NCBI GenBank assembly: GCA_023420085.1
Contig: JAEZWQ010000047.1
Coordinates: forward strand, 1 to 64,000
Length of the DNA: 64,000 bases
Source: Bacillota bacterium
GTDB taxonomy: Bacteria > Bacillota > Clostridia > Lachnospirales > Lachnospiraceae
Reading direction: 5' to 3'
The notes beneath the pieces were generated by a model. It saw nothing but the letters and a program-made list of their open reading frames with translations. It was not told the DNA's origin and made no database searches. This document shows, in pieces, positions 44,230 through 53,361 of the stretch; within the stretch, counting starts at the first letter, position 1, and each line of letters opens with the position of its first letter. Made by a program: the position numbers and the translations under genes.

Positions 44230-47047
44230 TATTATTCCAAATTTTATTTAAAAATTCTCCAGTATATGAGTTTTTACATTTTATTATTTCCTTAGGAGTA
44301 CCAGAAAATAGTAAGGTACCACCTTTTTCCCCACCCTCAGGACCTAAATCAATAATGTGGTCACAGCACTTAATCACATCTAGATTGTGTTCAATAACCA
44401 TAACTGTATTACCACTATCTGCTAGTCTTTGTATAACATTAATTAAATTATCGACATCATACATATGTAATCCTGTAGTAGGTTCATCAAGTATATATAA
44501 AGTTTTTCCAGTTGATCTTTTGGATAATTCACTTGCTAGTTTTACACGTTGAGCCTCTCCACCAGAAAGCTGAGTAGAAGGTTGTCCAAGTTTAATGTAG
44601 TTTAAACCAACATCCATAAGTGTTTGTAAAATACGATTTATACTTGGAATATTTTCGAAGAACTCAATTGCTTCTTCAATATTCATATTTAAGACATCAG
44701 ATATGGATTTATCTTTATATTTTACATTTAATGTTTCAGAATTATATCTACTTCCATTGCATACCTCGCAAGGTACATATACATCTGGTAGAAAATGCAT
44801 TTCAATTTTCTTTATACCATGGCCCTTACATGCTTCGCAACGTCCACCTTTTAAATTAAAACTAAATCTACTTTTTGTATATCCCTTAGCCTTAGCCTGT
44901 GGTACGCTTGCAAATAAATCTCGTATATGATCAAAAACACCTGTATATGTAGCTGGATTTGAATGTGGTGTTCTACCAATAGGACTTTGGTCAACAACTA
45001 TAATTTTATCAATATTTTCTATTCCAGAAATACTCTTATGTTTACCTGGTTTTAGTTTTCTTTTGTAAATTTGCGAAGCAACACCTTTATATAAAATTTC
45101 ATTTACTAATGTAGATTTTCCTGAACCTGAAACTCCTGTAATACAGATAAATTTGCCTAGTGGAATATCAACATTAATATTTTTTAGATTATTTTCACTT
45201 GCACCATGAATAACAATGTATTTTCCATTTCCATCTCTAGTCTTTTTTGGAATTGAAATTTTCCTTTTGCCACTAAGATAGAGTCCTGTCAATGAGTTTT
45301 TGTTATTAATTATATCTTCGACACTTCCTTGTGCAACGATTTCACCACCATGAATACCAGCTTTAGGACCTATATCAACAATATAATCAGCCGTTCTAAT
45401 CGTATCTTCATCATGTTCAACAACTATCAAAGTATTACCAATATCAGTTAAATTTCTTAGTGTTGAAATTAATTTATCATTATCTCTTTGATGTAGCCCT
45501 ATACTAGGCTCATCTAGCACATATAATACCCCAACTAAAGCTGAACCAATCTGAGTTGCTAATCTAATTCGTTGTGCCTCACCTCCTGATAATGAACCTG
45601 CTTTTCTAGAAAGAGTTAAATAACCAAGACCAACATCCTTCAAAAAGCTAGCCCTAGCCCTAATTTCCTTAACTATTTCTGAAGATATAATAGATTTTTC
45701 TTGTGAAAAAGTAAGATTATCTAAAAAGGCAATTAATTTTTCTATACTCAAATCAGTAACTTGAATTATATCTTTATCTCCTACAGTTATAGCTAGAACT
45801 TCATCTTTAAGTCTTTTTCCCTTGCATATAGGGCAAGGCATTTCAACCATAAATTCTTCTATTCTATCACGTTGTTTATCAGAACTTGTTTCATTATACC
45901 TTCGTTGTAAATTAGGAATAACACCTTCATATAATCCTGTATATTTTTTTCTTCCCGAATATCTTGAATCAAATATAAAAGATATTTCCTCTTCATTTTC
46001 TGAATATAATATTTTTTGTTTAAACTCTTCGGGTAATTCTTTAAATGGGATATCCATTGAAATATCATATTTTTTTGCCATAGCTTCAATCATTTTATAG
46101 TAATACCCATCTTCACTGCTCATTCCCCATCCTTCAATCGCACCTTGTTTTAATGAGAGTTCATCATTGGGTACTACTAAATCAACATCAACCATTTTTC
46201 TTTCGCCTAAACCTTTACATTCAGGGCATGCTCCAAAAGGAGCATTAAATGAAAATAAACGTGGTGATACCTCTGATAAAGCTGAACCATGTTCTGGACA
46301 TGCAAAATCTGTAGTGAATATTTCGTTTTTCCCATTTATATCACATAATAAAAGACCTTCTGAAAGGTTAATAGCAGTTTCTATTGAATCATATAACCTT
46401 GCCTCTATCCCCGATTTTATCTTTAATCTATCAATTATTACTTCTACATCATGTTTTTTATTCTTATCAAGGTTTAGTTCTTCATTGATATCATAAATTT
46501 GTCCATCAACTCTTACTCTTACATATCCATCTTTTTGAATATTTTCTAATATTTTTTTATGAGTACCTTTTTTACCTCTAACTATTGGAGACATAAGAAT
46601 AATTTTAGTACCATCTTCATATTCCATAATTTTATTTACTATTTCTTGGATAGTAACTTTACTTATTTCTCTTCCACATATATGACAATGAACCGTTCCT
46701 ACTCTTGCAAATAAAAGTCTTAAATAATCATATATTTCTGTAACAGTTCCTACAGTTGAACGTGGATTATGTGACGTTGTTTTTTGATCTATAGATATGG
46801 CAGGACTTAGTCCTTCAATGTATTCAACATCTGGTTTATCCATCTGTCCTAAAAATTGTCTTGCGTAGGCTGATAAACTTTCTACGTATCTTCTTTGACC
46901 TTCTGCATAAATTGTATCAAATGCTAATGTTGATTTACCAGAACCTGATAACCCAGTAAAAACAATAAGTTTATCTCTTGGAATTGTTAAATCTATATTT
47001 TTTAAATTATTTTCTCTTGCACCTCTAATTACAATATTATTTGACAT
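44222..47047 (-). CDS. uvrA: Excinuclease ABC subunit A
   Basis: Damage-sensing ABC ATPase of nucleotide excision repair. The 941-residue product has two ABC modules, with Walker A GLSGSGKST (about 32-40) and GVSGSGKST, signature segments LSGGEAQRIRLA and LSGGEAQRVKLA, and zinc fingers beginning CHICG, CPEHG/CPEC and CEACKGHG. Length is typical. AGGAGAA precedes the ATG, nine bases after the uvrB stop. Confidence 0.98.
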   Translation of the reverse strand: MSNNIVIRGARENNLKNIDLTIPRDKLIVFTGLSGSGKSTLAFDTIYAEGQRRYVESLSAYARQFLGQMDKPDVEYIEGLSPAISIDQKTTSHNPRSTVGTVTEIYDYLRLLFARVGTVHCHICGREISKVTIQEIVNKIMEYEDGTKIILMSPIVRGKKGTHKKILENIQKDGYVRVRVDGQIYDINEELNLDKNKKHDVEVIIDRLKIKSGIEARLYDSIETAINLSEGLLLCDINGKNEIFTTDFACPEHGSALSEVSPRLFSFNAPFGACPECKGLGERKMVDVDLVVPNDELSLKQGAIEGWGMSSEDGYYYKMIEAMAKKYDISMDIPFKELPEEFKQKILYSENEEEISFIFDSRYSGRKKYTGLYEGVIPNLQRRYNETSSDKQRDRIEEFMVEMPCPICKGKRLKDEVLAITVGDKDIIQVTDLSIEKLIAFLDNLTFSQEKSIISSEIVKEIRARASFLKDVGLGYLTLSRKAGSLSGGEAQRIRLATQIGSALVGVLYVLDEPSIGLHQRDNDKLISTLRNLTDIGNTLIVVEHDEDTIRTADYIVDIGPKAGIHGGEIVAQGSVEDIINNKNSLTGLYLSGKRKISIPKKTRDGNGKYIVIHGASENNLKNINVDIPLGKFICITGVSGSGKSTLVNEILYKGVASQIYKRKLKPGKHKSISGIENIDKIIVVDQSPIGRTPHSNPATYTGVFDHIRDLFASVPQAKAKGYTKSRFSFNLKGGRCEACKGHGIKKIEMHFLPDVYVPCEVCNGSRYNSETLNVKYKDKSISDVLNMNIEEAIEFFENIPSINRILQTLMDVGLNYIKLGQPSTQLSGGEAQRVKLASELSKRSTGKTLYILDEPTTGLHMYDVDNLINVIQRLADSGNTVMVIEHNLDVIKCCDHIIDLGPEGGEKGGTLLFSGTPKEIIKCKNSYTGEFLNKIWNNNV

Positions 47048-47055
47048 ATGTTCTC

Positions 47056-49020
47056 CTAAATTAGCTTTTGTAATTCCTTTATTTCATCTCTTAATCTTGC
47101 TGCCTCTTCAAACTCTAATTCATCAGCAGCAATCTGCATTTTTGTAGTAAGTTCAATAATTTGTTTATTGATTTTTTCAACATCTTTATCATTTAATAGT
47201 TTGTATTCACTAGACTCTGCAACTTTTTGTGTGATTTCAATTTTATCATGAATAGCTTTTTTTACACTCTTAGGTATTATATTATTATCAATATTGTATT
47301 TACTTTGTTTTTCTCTTCTCCTTTGTGTTTCATCCATGGCTCTTTTCATAGAATCTGTTATTATATCAGCATATAAAATAACTTTACCATCAACATTTCT
47401 TGCAGCTCTACCTATTGTCTGTATTAATGATGTTTCAGATCTTAAAAAACCTTCTTTATCAGCATCTAGTATAGCAACAAGAGAGACTTCAGGTATATCC
47501 AATCCTTCCCTTAGTAGGTTGATTCCAATTAATATATCAAAAGTTCCTAGGCGTAAATCCCTTATTATTTCTGTTCTCTCCAACGTAACAATATCAGAAT
47601 GTAAATATTTGACCTTATAACCTAATTCATTTAAATAATCAGTAAGTTTTTCACTCATTTTTTTAGTTAGAGTTGTTATTAAAACTCTATTATTCTTTTC
47701 TATTGTTTTATTTATTTCAATAATTAGATCATCAATCTGATTTTTTGTTGGATGAACTTCTACAATAGGATCTATCAATCCTGTTGGCCTTATTATTTGT
47801 TCGGTCTTTAGTTGTTGGTGTTCTGATTCATAAGGACCTGGAGTAGCACTTGTAAACATAATCTGATTTATATTTTCTTCAAACTCTTCAAAATTTAATG
47901 GTCTGTTATCATAAGCTGATGGGAGTCTAAATCCATTATCTACTAGTGATTTCTTTCTTGATCTATCGCCTGCATACATTCCTCTAACCTGAGGTAAGGT
48001 TACATGGCTTTCATCAATAATTATAAGATAATCATCAGGGAAGAAGTCCATCAATGTATAAGGCTTTTCGCCAGGTTTTCTTCCAGTTAAATGTCTAGAA
48101 TAATTCTCTATACCTTGACAAAATCCTATTTCTTTTAACATTTCTATATCATATCTAGTTCGTTGATCTATTCTTTGAAGTTCAAGTAGCATGTTATTTT
48201 CTTCAAAAAATTGTTTTCGTTCAGTTAGCTCTTTTGTTATATCTACTATAGCTCTTTCTATACGATCAGATGTTGTTACATAGTGTGATGCTGGAAATAT
48301 TACAATATGCTTTCTTTTAGATAAAATCTTGCTTGTTATTGTATCTACCTCAGTTATTCTATCGACTTCATCTCCAAAAAATTCTATTCTTATTGGCCTT
48401 TCAAATGTATTAGCAGGAAATATTTCTAACACATCCCCTCTAACTCTAAACGTACCTCTTACAAAGTTTATATCATTTCTTTCATATTGAATCTCTACTA
48501 ATCTTTCAATAATATCATCTCGTTCAATTTCTTGCCCTTCTCTTATTGATAGCATTAAACTTAAGTAGTCTTTTGGATCTCCCAAACCATAAATACATGA
48601 TACTGATGACACAACAATAACATCATTTCTTTCTAATAAGGATGCCGTAGCAGAATGACGAAGCCTATCTATTTCTTCATTAATGCTAGCATCTTTCTCT
48701 ATATATGTATCCGTTGAGGCTACATAGGCCTCCGGTTGATAATAATCATAATAACTTACAAAATATTCAACTGCGTTTTCAGGAAAAAACTCTTTAAACT
48801 CACTATACAATTGTGCAGCAAGAGTTTTATTATGTGCTAATATAAGTGTTGGTTTATTTAATCTTTCAATAATATTAGCCATTGTGAAAGTTTTACCTGA
48901 ACCAGTTGCTCCTACAAGAGTCTGAAATTTATTACCTTTTTTAAAACCTTTTACCATATCATCTATGGCTTTAGGCTGATCGCCCATAGGCTTAAAGCTA
49001 GAACATAATTTAAAATTCAT
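47056..49020 (-). CDS. uvrB: Excinuclease ABC subunit B
   Basis: Helicase-like subunit that loads at damage and recruits UvrC. The 654-residue protein has Walker A GATGSGKT (about 37-44), the beta-hairpin region YYDYYQPEAYV, helicase motifs (DESH, TSATPGPYE, QTIGRAARN) and a C-terminal UVR motif (about 615-650). ATG 49020 is chosen because GAGGTGATT places the ribosome site for it; a GTG two codons earlier overlaps that site. A good promoter lies upstream, and no LexA-type SOS box is visible. Confidence 0.97.
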   Translation of the reverse strand: MNFKLCSSFKPMGDQPKAIDDMVKGFKKGNKFQTLVGATGSGKTFTMANIIERLNKPTLILAHNKTLAAQLYSEFKEFFPENAVEYFVSYYDYYQPEAYVASTDTYIEKDASINEEIDRLRHSATASLLERNDVIVVSSVSCIYGLGDPKDYLSLMLSIREGQEIERDDIIERLVEIQYERNDINFVRGTFRVRGDVLEIFPANTFERPIRIEFFGDEVDRITEVDTITSKILSKRKHIVIFPASHYVTTSDRIERAIVDITKELTERKQFFEENNMLLELQRIDQRTRYDIEMLKEIGFCQGIENYSRHLTGRKPGEKPYTLMDFFPDDYLIIIDESHVTLPQVRGMYAGDRSRKKSLVDNGFRLPSAYDNRPLNFEEFEENINQIMFTSATPGPYESEHQQLKTEQIIRPTGLIDPIVEVHPTKNQIDDLIIEINKTIEKNNRVLITTLTKKMSEKLTDYLNELGYKVKYLHSDIVTLERTEIIRDLRLGTFDILIGINLLREGLDIPEVSLVAILDADKEGFLRSETSLIQTIGRAARNVDGKVILYADIITDSMKRAMDETQRRREKQSKYNIDNNIIPKSVKKAIHDKIEITQKVAESSEYKLLNDKDVEKINKQIIELTTKMQIAADELEFEEAARLRDEIKELQKLI

Positions 49021-49045
49021 AATCACCTCTATTTGTTATATAACT

Positions 49046-49074
49046 AGTATACCATTAAATACAATTCTAAACAA
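49046..49074 (-). promoter_or_regulatory. Candidate promoter of the uvrBAC-...-ytqB operon
   Basis: On the minus strand TTGTTT (49074-49069), a 17-base spacer and TATACT (49051-49046) with a TGG extension. The uvrB start is about 25 bases downstream. The Gram-positive LexA consensus (GAACN4GTTC-like) was looked for here and not seen. Confidence 0.55.
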
Positions 49075-49088
49075 TTATATTAGAAAAA

Positions 49089-49115
49089 AACGATTAAGAT
49101 ACATTCTTAATCGTT
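49089..49115 (-). terminator. Intrinsic terminator after the FemAB-type gene
   Basis: A perfect 11-bp stem, 49089-49099 with 49105-49115, and loop TACAT; on the minus strand it is followed by a run of seven T residues. It ends the cls-AI-2E-FemAB transcript before the uvrB promoter. Confidence 0.85.
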
Positions 49116-49165
49116 ATATAAAAATCAATAAAATATTTTTTAAGATGACTATACATATATTGATA

Positions 49166-50452
49166 CTATCTTTTAAAAACTAAATCATAATGAGGCAATA
49201 TATATTTTGCAAATTTACTACATTCGATTTGGAATGTGCCAATAAATTCTTCAATATTTCCATTAAAGTTTTTCTTAAATTTTTGTACTCCAAAATCAGG
49301 TGCATCTTCGCCAAAATAAGGTGTAGTTCCTAAAAAATTATAGTATTTTTTTCCATGTTCAATGGCATATCTTAACATATATTCTTGAACAGGATATATA
49401 GATTGACCTTTTAATATATCGCCAACATCTTGGTTTCTACCTGCAGAAACATAGTAAACTTCATTTTTTGCTATAATAAAAAATGCTGAATATAGGTAAA
49501 CAATATCACTATTTACTGTTTCTTTCAATTTCATTAGATCATTAATTCTATTTTTATTTGTCTCATAAAGTTCGTTAGCTTCTTTTAATTTATTCGTAAC
49601 CTTTTTACTATTTGGATTTTTTTCAAGCATATCTGTATATTTGTTAACATCAGACTGATATGTTGAAATAACTTCTTCAAGTTTATTGACAGATTCATTA
49701 ATATCAACATAACATGCTATGAATTTTACTTTATCTCCAAAATACTCTTCGGCACTATCAATCCAGTTAGGATAAGCATTAACTTTTATACCTTTTTTAG
49801 AATATGTTTCATCAGCGAAATTTTTAAATTCAGAAAATTCATTAAGAGGTAACTCTTTAACCTTAAGTCCATAAGCTTTTAAAGGCGCTATTCTCAAACT
49901 TGGAACATTAAAGGTTTTAAGAAGCTCCTCATAATTATCCTTATCAATCTTTCTTACATAGCTACTTCTACTGAATAATGCTAATTTTATTCCCTCAGGT
50001 TCATAATATTCATATGGTAAATGTGTAAATCCATTCTCCTTAAATATTCTAATTGCATTTGTTCCAAATTTATCATCTTCAATTTTGTCAAAATTATTAT
50101 ATAATGTTTTTCGAATATCACTAACTATCCTTAAACTAACAATAAACTTGTCTTTTTTTACAAACTTAATTAATAGTTTAAGGAATTCATCTAATATTTG
50201 TTCCTTATTATTTTCAACTAAAAATAATGGAGAATAGTTTACTTGAGCTAGTTTAAATATTTTTTTAAGTCTAAAATATGATAATGGACAAATAATGACA
50301 GGTACATTATCTTCATAACCTGCTAATAAGATTATTGGTCTTATTTTATCATTTGCTAATTTTATATATTCAGGCATATTAAGGAAATCATATCGTTCAA
50401 CCTTATCAAGTAATTTTTCATACTCACTTATGCTAATTTGCTTTAATATCAT
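49166..50452 (-). CDS. FemA/FemB-type peptidoglycan bridge aminoacyltransferase
   Basis: A 428-residue protein with the FemABX (double GNAT) layout. The first lobe covers about 1-150 and the second about 160-415, including IKVNAYPNWIDSAEEYFGD and YYNFLGTTPYFGEDAPDFGVQKFKKNF near the C-terminus, typical of Fem proteins. A coiled-coil pair of helices sits at about 240-310 (KLEEVISTYQSDVNKY onward), as in FemA. Such enzymes add amino acids from aminoacyl-tRNA to lipid II. The amino acid used here is unknown. The start shares one base with the upstream gene. Confidence 0.88.
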   Translation of the reverse strand: MILKQISISEYEKLLDKVERYDFLNMPEYIKLANDKIRPIILLAGYEDNVPVIICPLSYFRLKKIFKLAQVNYSPLFLVENNKEQILDEFLKLLIKFVKKDKFIVSLRIVSDIRKTLYNNFDKIEDDKFGTNAIRIFKENGFTHLPYEYYEPEGIKLALFSRSSYVRKIDKDNYEELLKTFNVPSLRIAPLKAYGLKVKELPLNEFSEFKNFADETYSKKGIKVNAYPNWIDSAEEYFGDKVKFIACYVDINESVNKLEEVISTYQSDVNKYTDMLEKNPNSKKVTNKLKEANELYETNKNRINDLMKLKETVNSDIVYLYSAFFIIAKNEVYYVSAGRNQDVGDILKGQSIYPVQEYMLRYAIEHGKKYYNFLGTTPYFGEDAPDFGVQKFKKNFNGNIEEFIGTFQIECSKFAKYILPHYDLVFKR

Positions 50453-51735
50453 TATTTTCTCCCACTTATTTCATCTATTTGTTTTTCAAAGTTTTTATCT
50501 ATTTTTTCTTCAGCCTCATTCAAATTATTAATCATTGCCTCTTTTTCTTGTAAATCGATAAAATCAAAAGTTGGCTTTTTATCAATAATTATGCCTTTTT
50601 TATTTAAATTATAAGTCATATAAAGTTTTGTAACAGTATATAGAGCAGAGAAAAATGGTATAGCAACCCACATACCTACTACTCCTCCAAGTGATGCTCC
50701 TACTACTATAGCAACAAGTGTAAAAATTGCTGGCAATCCAACTTTATCACCTACAACTTTTGGATAAATAAAATTATTATCTATTTGTTGGACTACTAAA
50801 AATATTATTATAAACCATATAGCTTTTGTTGGACTATCAATTAATATAAATAAAAATCCTATACTTCCACCTAAGAAGGCACCAACAACAGGTATTAATG
50901 CTAAGAAGGCAACTAATACTGAAATCATAGCTGCATATGGTATTTGGAATATTAGCATGGCTATAAAAACAATAATACCAAGAATTATAACATCAATAAC
51001 TTGTCCCTGTATAAATGATTTAAAGTTAACACTTAGTAAATGTACAAAATAATATATTCTATCAGCTATTTTCTCATTAAATATTGTGTATAATAATTTG
51101 CATGAACCTAATCTAACTTCCTCCTTAGATGATAGTAGATAGAACGCAAATACTATGGCTATGACACCATTGGTCACAACAGATATAATTCCCGACATAG
51201 CACTTACAACATTGCTAATAGGATTAAAATTACCATTTTTTAGAAATTCAAAAATTTGATTATATGTAGCAGAATAATCTGCATTTTTAATCATATTATC
51301 AAGATTTTCAGCATAAGGTTTCAAGAATGCATATTTACTCATTTCTTGTTGAATCATTTCAATAAATGATGGGATTCTATCTTTTAGAGAAACAATTGTT
51401 TGAATAAGCTGTGGAACAAACAATATAAATACCAATGATATAAGGGCAATTACAAAAATAATTGATAATATCATTGTCACAGCACGTTTACCTTTAAAAT
51501 CTTTTTTTAATATTTTATTCTCAAGGAAAGACATCGGTATGTTTATTATAAACGCTATAGCACCACCAATAATAAAAGGCATAATAATTCCAAGAATAAA
51601 ATATAATGCGGTACTTATAGGGGTAATATATATCATTACTGCTATCAATAGTAATGTTATAACTAACAATGTTAATATGTTTTTATATGTTATTACACTA
51701 AGTTTATCTTTTATACTTCTTTTGAAAAATTTCAT
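50452..51735 (-). CDS. AI-2E family membrane protein (second copy)
   Basis: A 427-residue polytopic protein homologous to the product of 29688-31115. It has about seven membrane segments, AFLALIPVVGAFLGGSIGF and VQQIDNNFIYPKVVGDKVGLP. The C-terminal cytoplasmic tail is short and charged. Substrate unknown; a role in quorum signalling should not be assumed. Placed between cardiolipin synthase (three-base gap) and the FemAB-type gene, it belongs to an envelope-related operon. Confidence 0.85.
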   Translation of the reverse strand: MKFFKRSIKDKLSVITYKNILTLLVITLLLIAVMIYITPISTALYFILGIIMPFIIGGAIAFIINIPMSFLENKILKKDFKGKRAVTMILSIIFVIALISLVFILFVPQLIQTIVSLKDRIPSFIEMIQQEMSKYAFLKPYAENLDNMIKNADYSATYNQIFEFLKNGNFNPISNVVSAMSGIISVVTNGVIAIVFAFYLLSSKEEVRLGSCKLLYTIFNEKIADRIYYFVHLLSVNFKSFIQGQVIDVIILGIIVFIAMLIFQIPYAAMISVLVAFLALIPVVGAFLGGSIGFLFILIDSPTKAIWFIIIFLVVQQIDNNFIYPKVVGDKVGLPAIFTLVAIVVGASLGGVVGMWVAIPFFSALYTVTKLYMTYNLNKKGIIIDKKPTFDFIDLQEKEAMINNLNEAEEKIDKNFEKQIDEISGRK

Positions 51736-51738
51736 AAT

Positions 51739-53211
51739 CTATAAAATAGGGGAGAATAGCCTTGCAAACATTTCCTTACCTCTCCTAAATATACCTCTCT
51801 TCCTATAATCTTGTAATGTTACTAAGATAGAGTCGTTAGTATCATTATTGAATGCATCTCCTAATTTTTTACTAACTTCTTTATCAAAAATAACAGCATT
51901 AACTTCAAAATTTAATTTAAAACTTCTTATATCCATGTTAGCTGTTCCAACAGTACATATAGTATCATCAATTACTACTGACTTTGCATGAATAAAACCT
52001 TTTGTATACTCGTAGCACTTTGCTCCAAGTTCAATAAGCTGACCAGCAAAATATCTACTTGCTGAATTAACAACTGGATGATCGGCTTTATTAGGAATCA
52101 TTATTTGTACATCAACTCCTGAATGTAATGCAATTTTTAATGCAGTCATCATTGCTTCATCCAAAATAAAATAAGGAGTTTGTATTTTAACACTCTTTTT
52201 AGCTAAAGATATCATTTTGATTATATTATCTCTTATTATAGGTTCTGTTAAGTCAGGACCACTTGAAATAACTTGTATCCCTACCTTATTTTTTGAACTT
52301 GGATATAGTTTATTAAATTTAAATTTTAGTCGCCTTGAAATTTTATTTGTAGCATAATTCCAGTCCATAACAAAACGCATTTCAATAGAAGATACTGCTT
52401 CACCAACAATTTTGAGATGCGTATCTCGCCAATAACCAAACCTTTTATCAAGACTTATATATTCCTTACCTACATTGAATCCACCAATATAGCCCACATG
52501 TCCATCAATAACAACTATTTTTCGATGATTTCTATAATTAGCACGAACGTTAAACTGTCCTAGTATAGGTGGAAAGAAGGATACAGTCTCAATTCCACTT
52601 TTTTCTAAATCTTTCCATACCTTATTCTTTATCAGCCTGCATCCCATTCCATCATATATTATGCAAACTTTTACGCCCTCTTTTGCTTTTTGCTTTAATA
52701 TTGGAATAATTGATCTAAAAACAATATCATCTTTTATGATATAGTATTGAAAATATATATATTTTTTTGCTTTAAGTAAATCTTTCTTTAGAGAGTCGAA
52801 TTTTTCAAGACCATCTGTAAAGATTTCGACATCATTGTTATCACTGTAAACAGCTTTTGAAACATTAAAGTTATATTTAATTATTTCCTTGAAATTTTCA
52901 GTTGAGTCATCCAATAAAAAACTATCATAACTTTTTATGCTTGTTTTACTATGAAAAGAATGTTTGCTTAAGATTTCTTCAAGCTCTTTATAATGAAATC
53001 TTTTTTCCTTGTAAATTTGCTGACCCAAAAAAATATAAAATATGAACCCAGCAATTGGTATAAATATTAGTACAAATATCCATAAAAAAATTGTTACGGG
53101 TTCTCTTTTTTGGAAAAATATTAGTAAAAAGATGATAAAAATATTAATATAAACCATTATATCATTAAATGTAAAAATACCATCTCGTAAGTAAACAAAA
53201 ACGCTAGACAT
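51739..53211 (-). CDS. cls: Cardiolipin synthase (phospholipase D family)
   Basis: Condenses two phosphatidylglycerol molecules into cardiolipin and glycerol at the membrane. The 490-residue product has two N-terminal membrane segments (about 14-58), then two PLD/HKD catalytic motifs: NHRKIVVIDGHVGYIGG and IHAKSVVIDDTICTVGTAN, each with H, K and D in order. Length is typical for bacterial ClsA. GAAGGTGA precedes the ATG. First gene of the three-gene minus operon. Confidence 0.94.
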   Translation of the reverse strand: MSSVFVYLRDGIFTFNDIMVYINIFIIFLLIFFQKREPVTIFLWIFVLIFIPIAGFIFYIFLGQQIYKEKRFHYKELEEILSKHSFHSKTSIKSYDSFLLDDSTENFKEIIKYNFNVSKAVYSDNNDVEIFTDGLEKFDSLKKDLLKAKKYIYFQYYIIKDDIVFRSIIPILKQKAKEGVKVCIIYDGMGCRLIKNKVWKDLEKSGIETVSFFPPILGQFNVRANYRNHRKIVVIDGHVGYIGGFNVGKEYISLDKRFGYWRDTHLKIVGEAVSSIEMRFVMDWNYATNKISRRLKFKFNKLYPSSKNKVGIQVISSGPDLTEPIIRDNIIKMISLAKKSVKIQTPYFILDEAMMTALKIALHSGVDVQIMIPNKADHPVVNSASRYFAGQLIELGAKCYEYTKGFIHAKSVVIDDTICTVGTANMDIRSFKLNFEVNAVIFDKEVSKKLGDAFNNDTNDSILVTLQDYRKRGIFRRGKEMFARLFSPIL

Positions 53212-53237
53212 AATTTTTCACCTTCTATAATGATATA

Positions 53238-53248
53238 ATTATAACATA
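53238..53248 (-). promoter_or_regulatory. Candidate extended -10 of the cls operon
   Basis: TATGTTATAAT on the minus strand (53248-53238), about 27 bases before the cls start, identical to the 11-mer at 18832-18842. The -35 region (TAACAA) is poor. The remainder of the 150-base divergent gap to rqcH holds only AT-rich sequence, including weak -10-like hexamers for rqcH at 53329-53345. Confidence 0.45.
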
Positions 53249-53361
53249 TTTTACATATATTTGTTATATTAAGATAAAGTAAATAATATATATAAACAAT
53301 GTACTTTAAAAATATGATATATCACTTTATACTATAAAATATAATTTATGAGAGGGAATTT

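Noticed and set aside
49021..49088. SOS box before uvrB
   Set aside because: No GAACN4GTTC-like palindrome in the promoter region.
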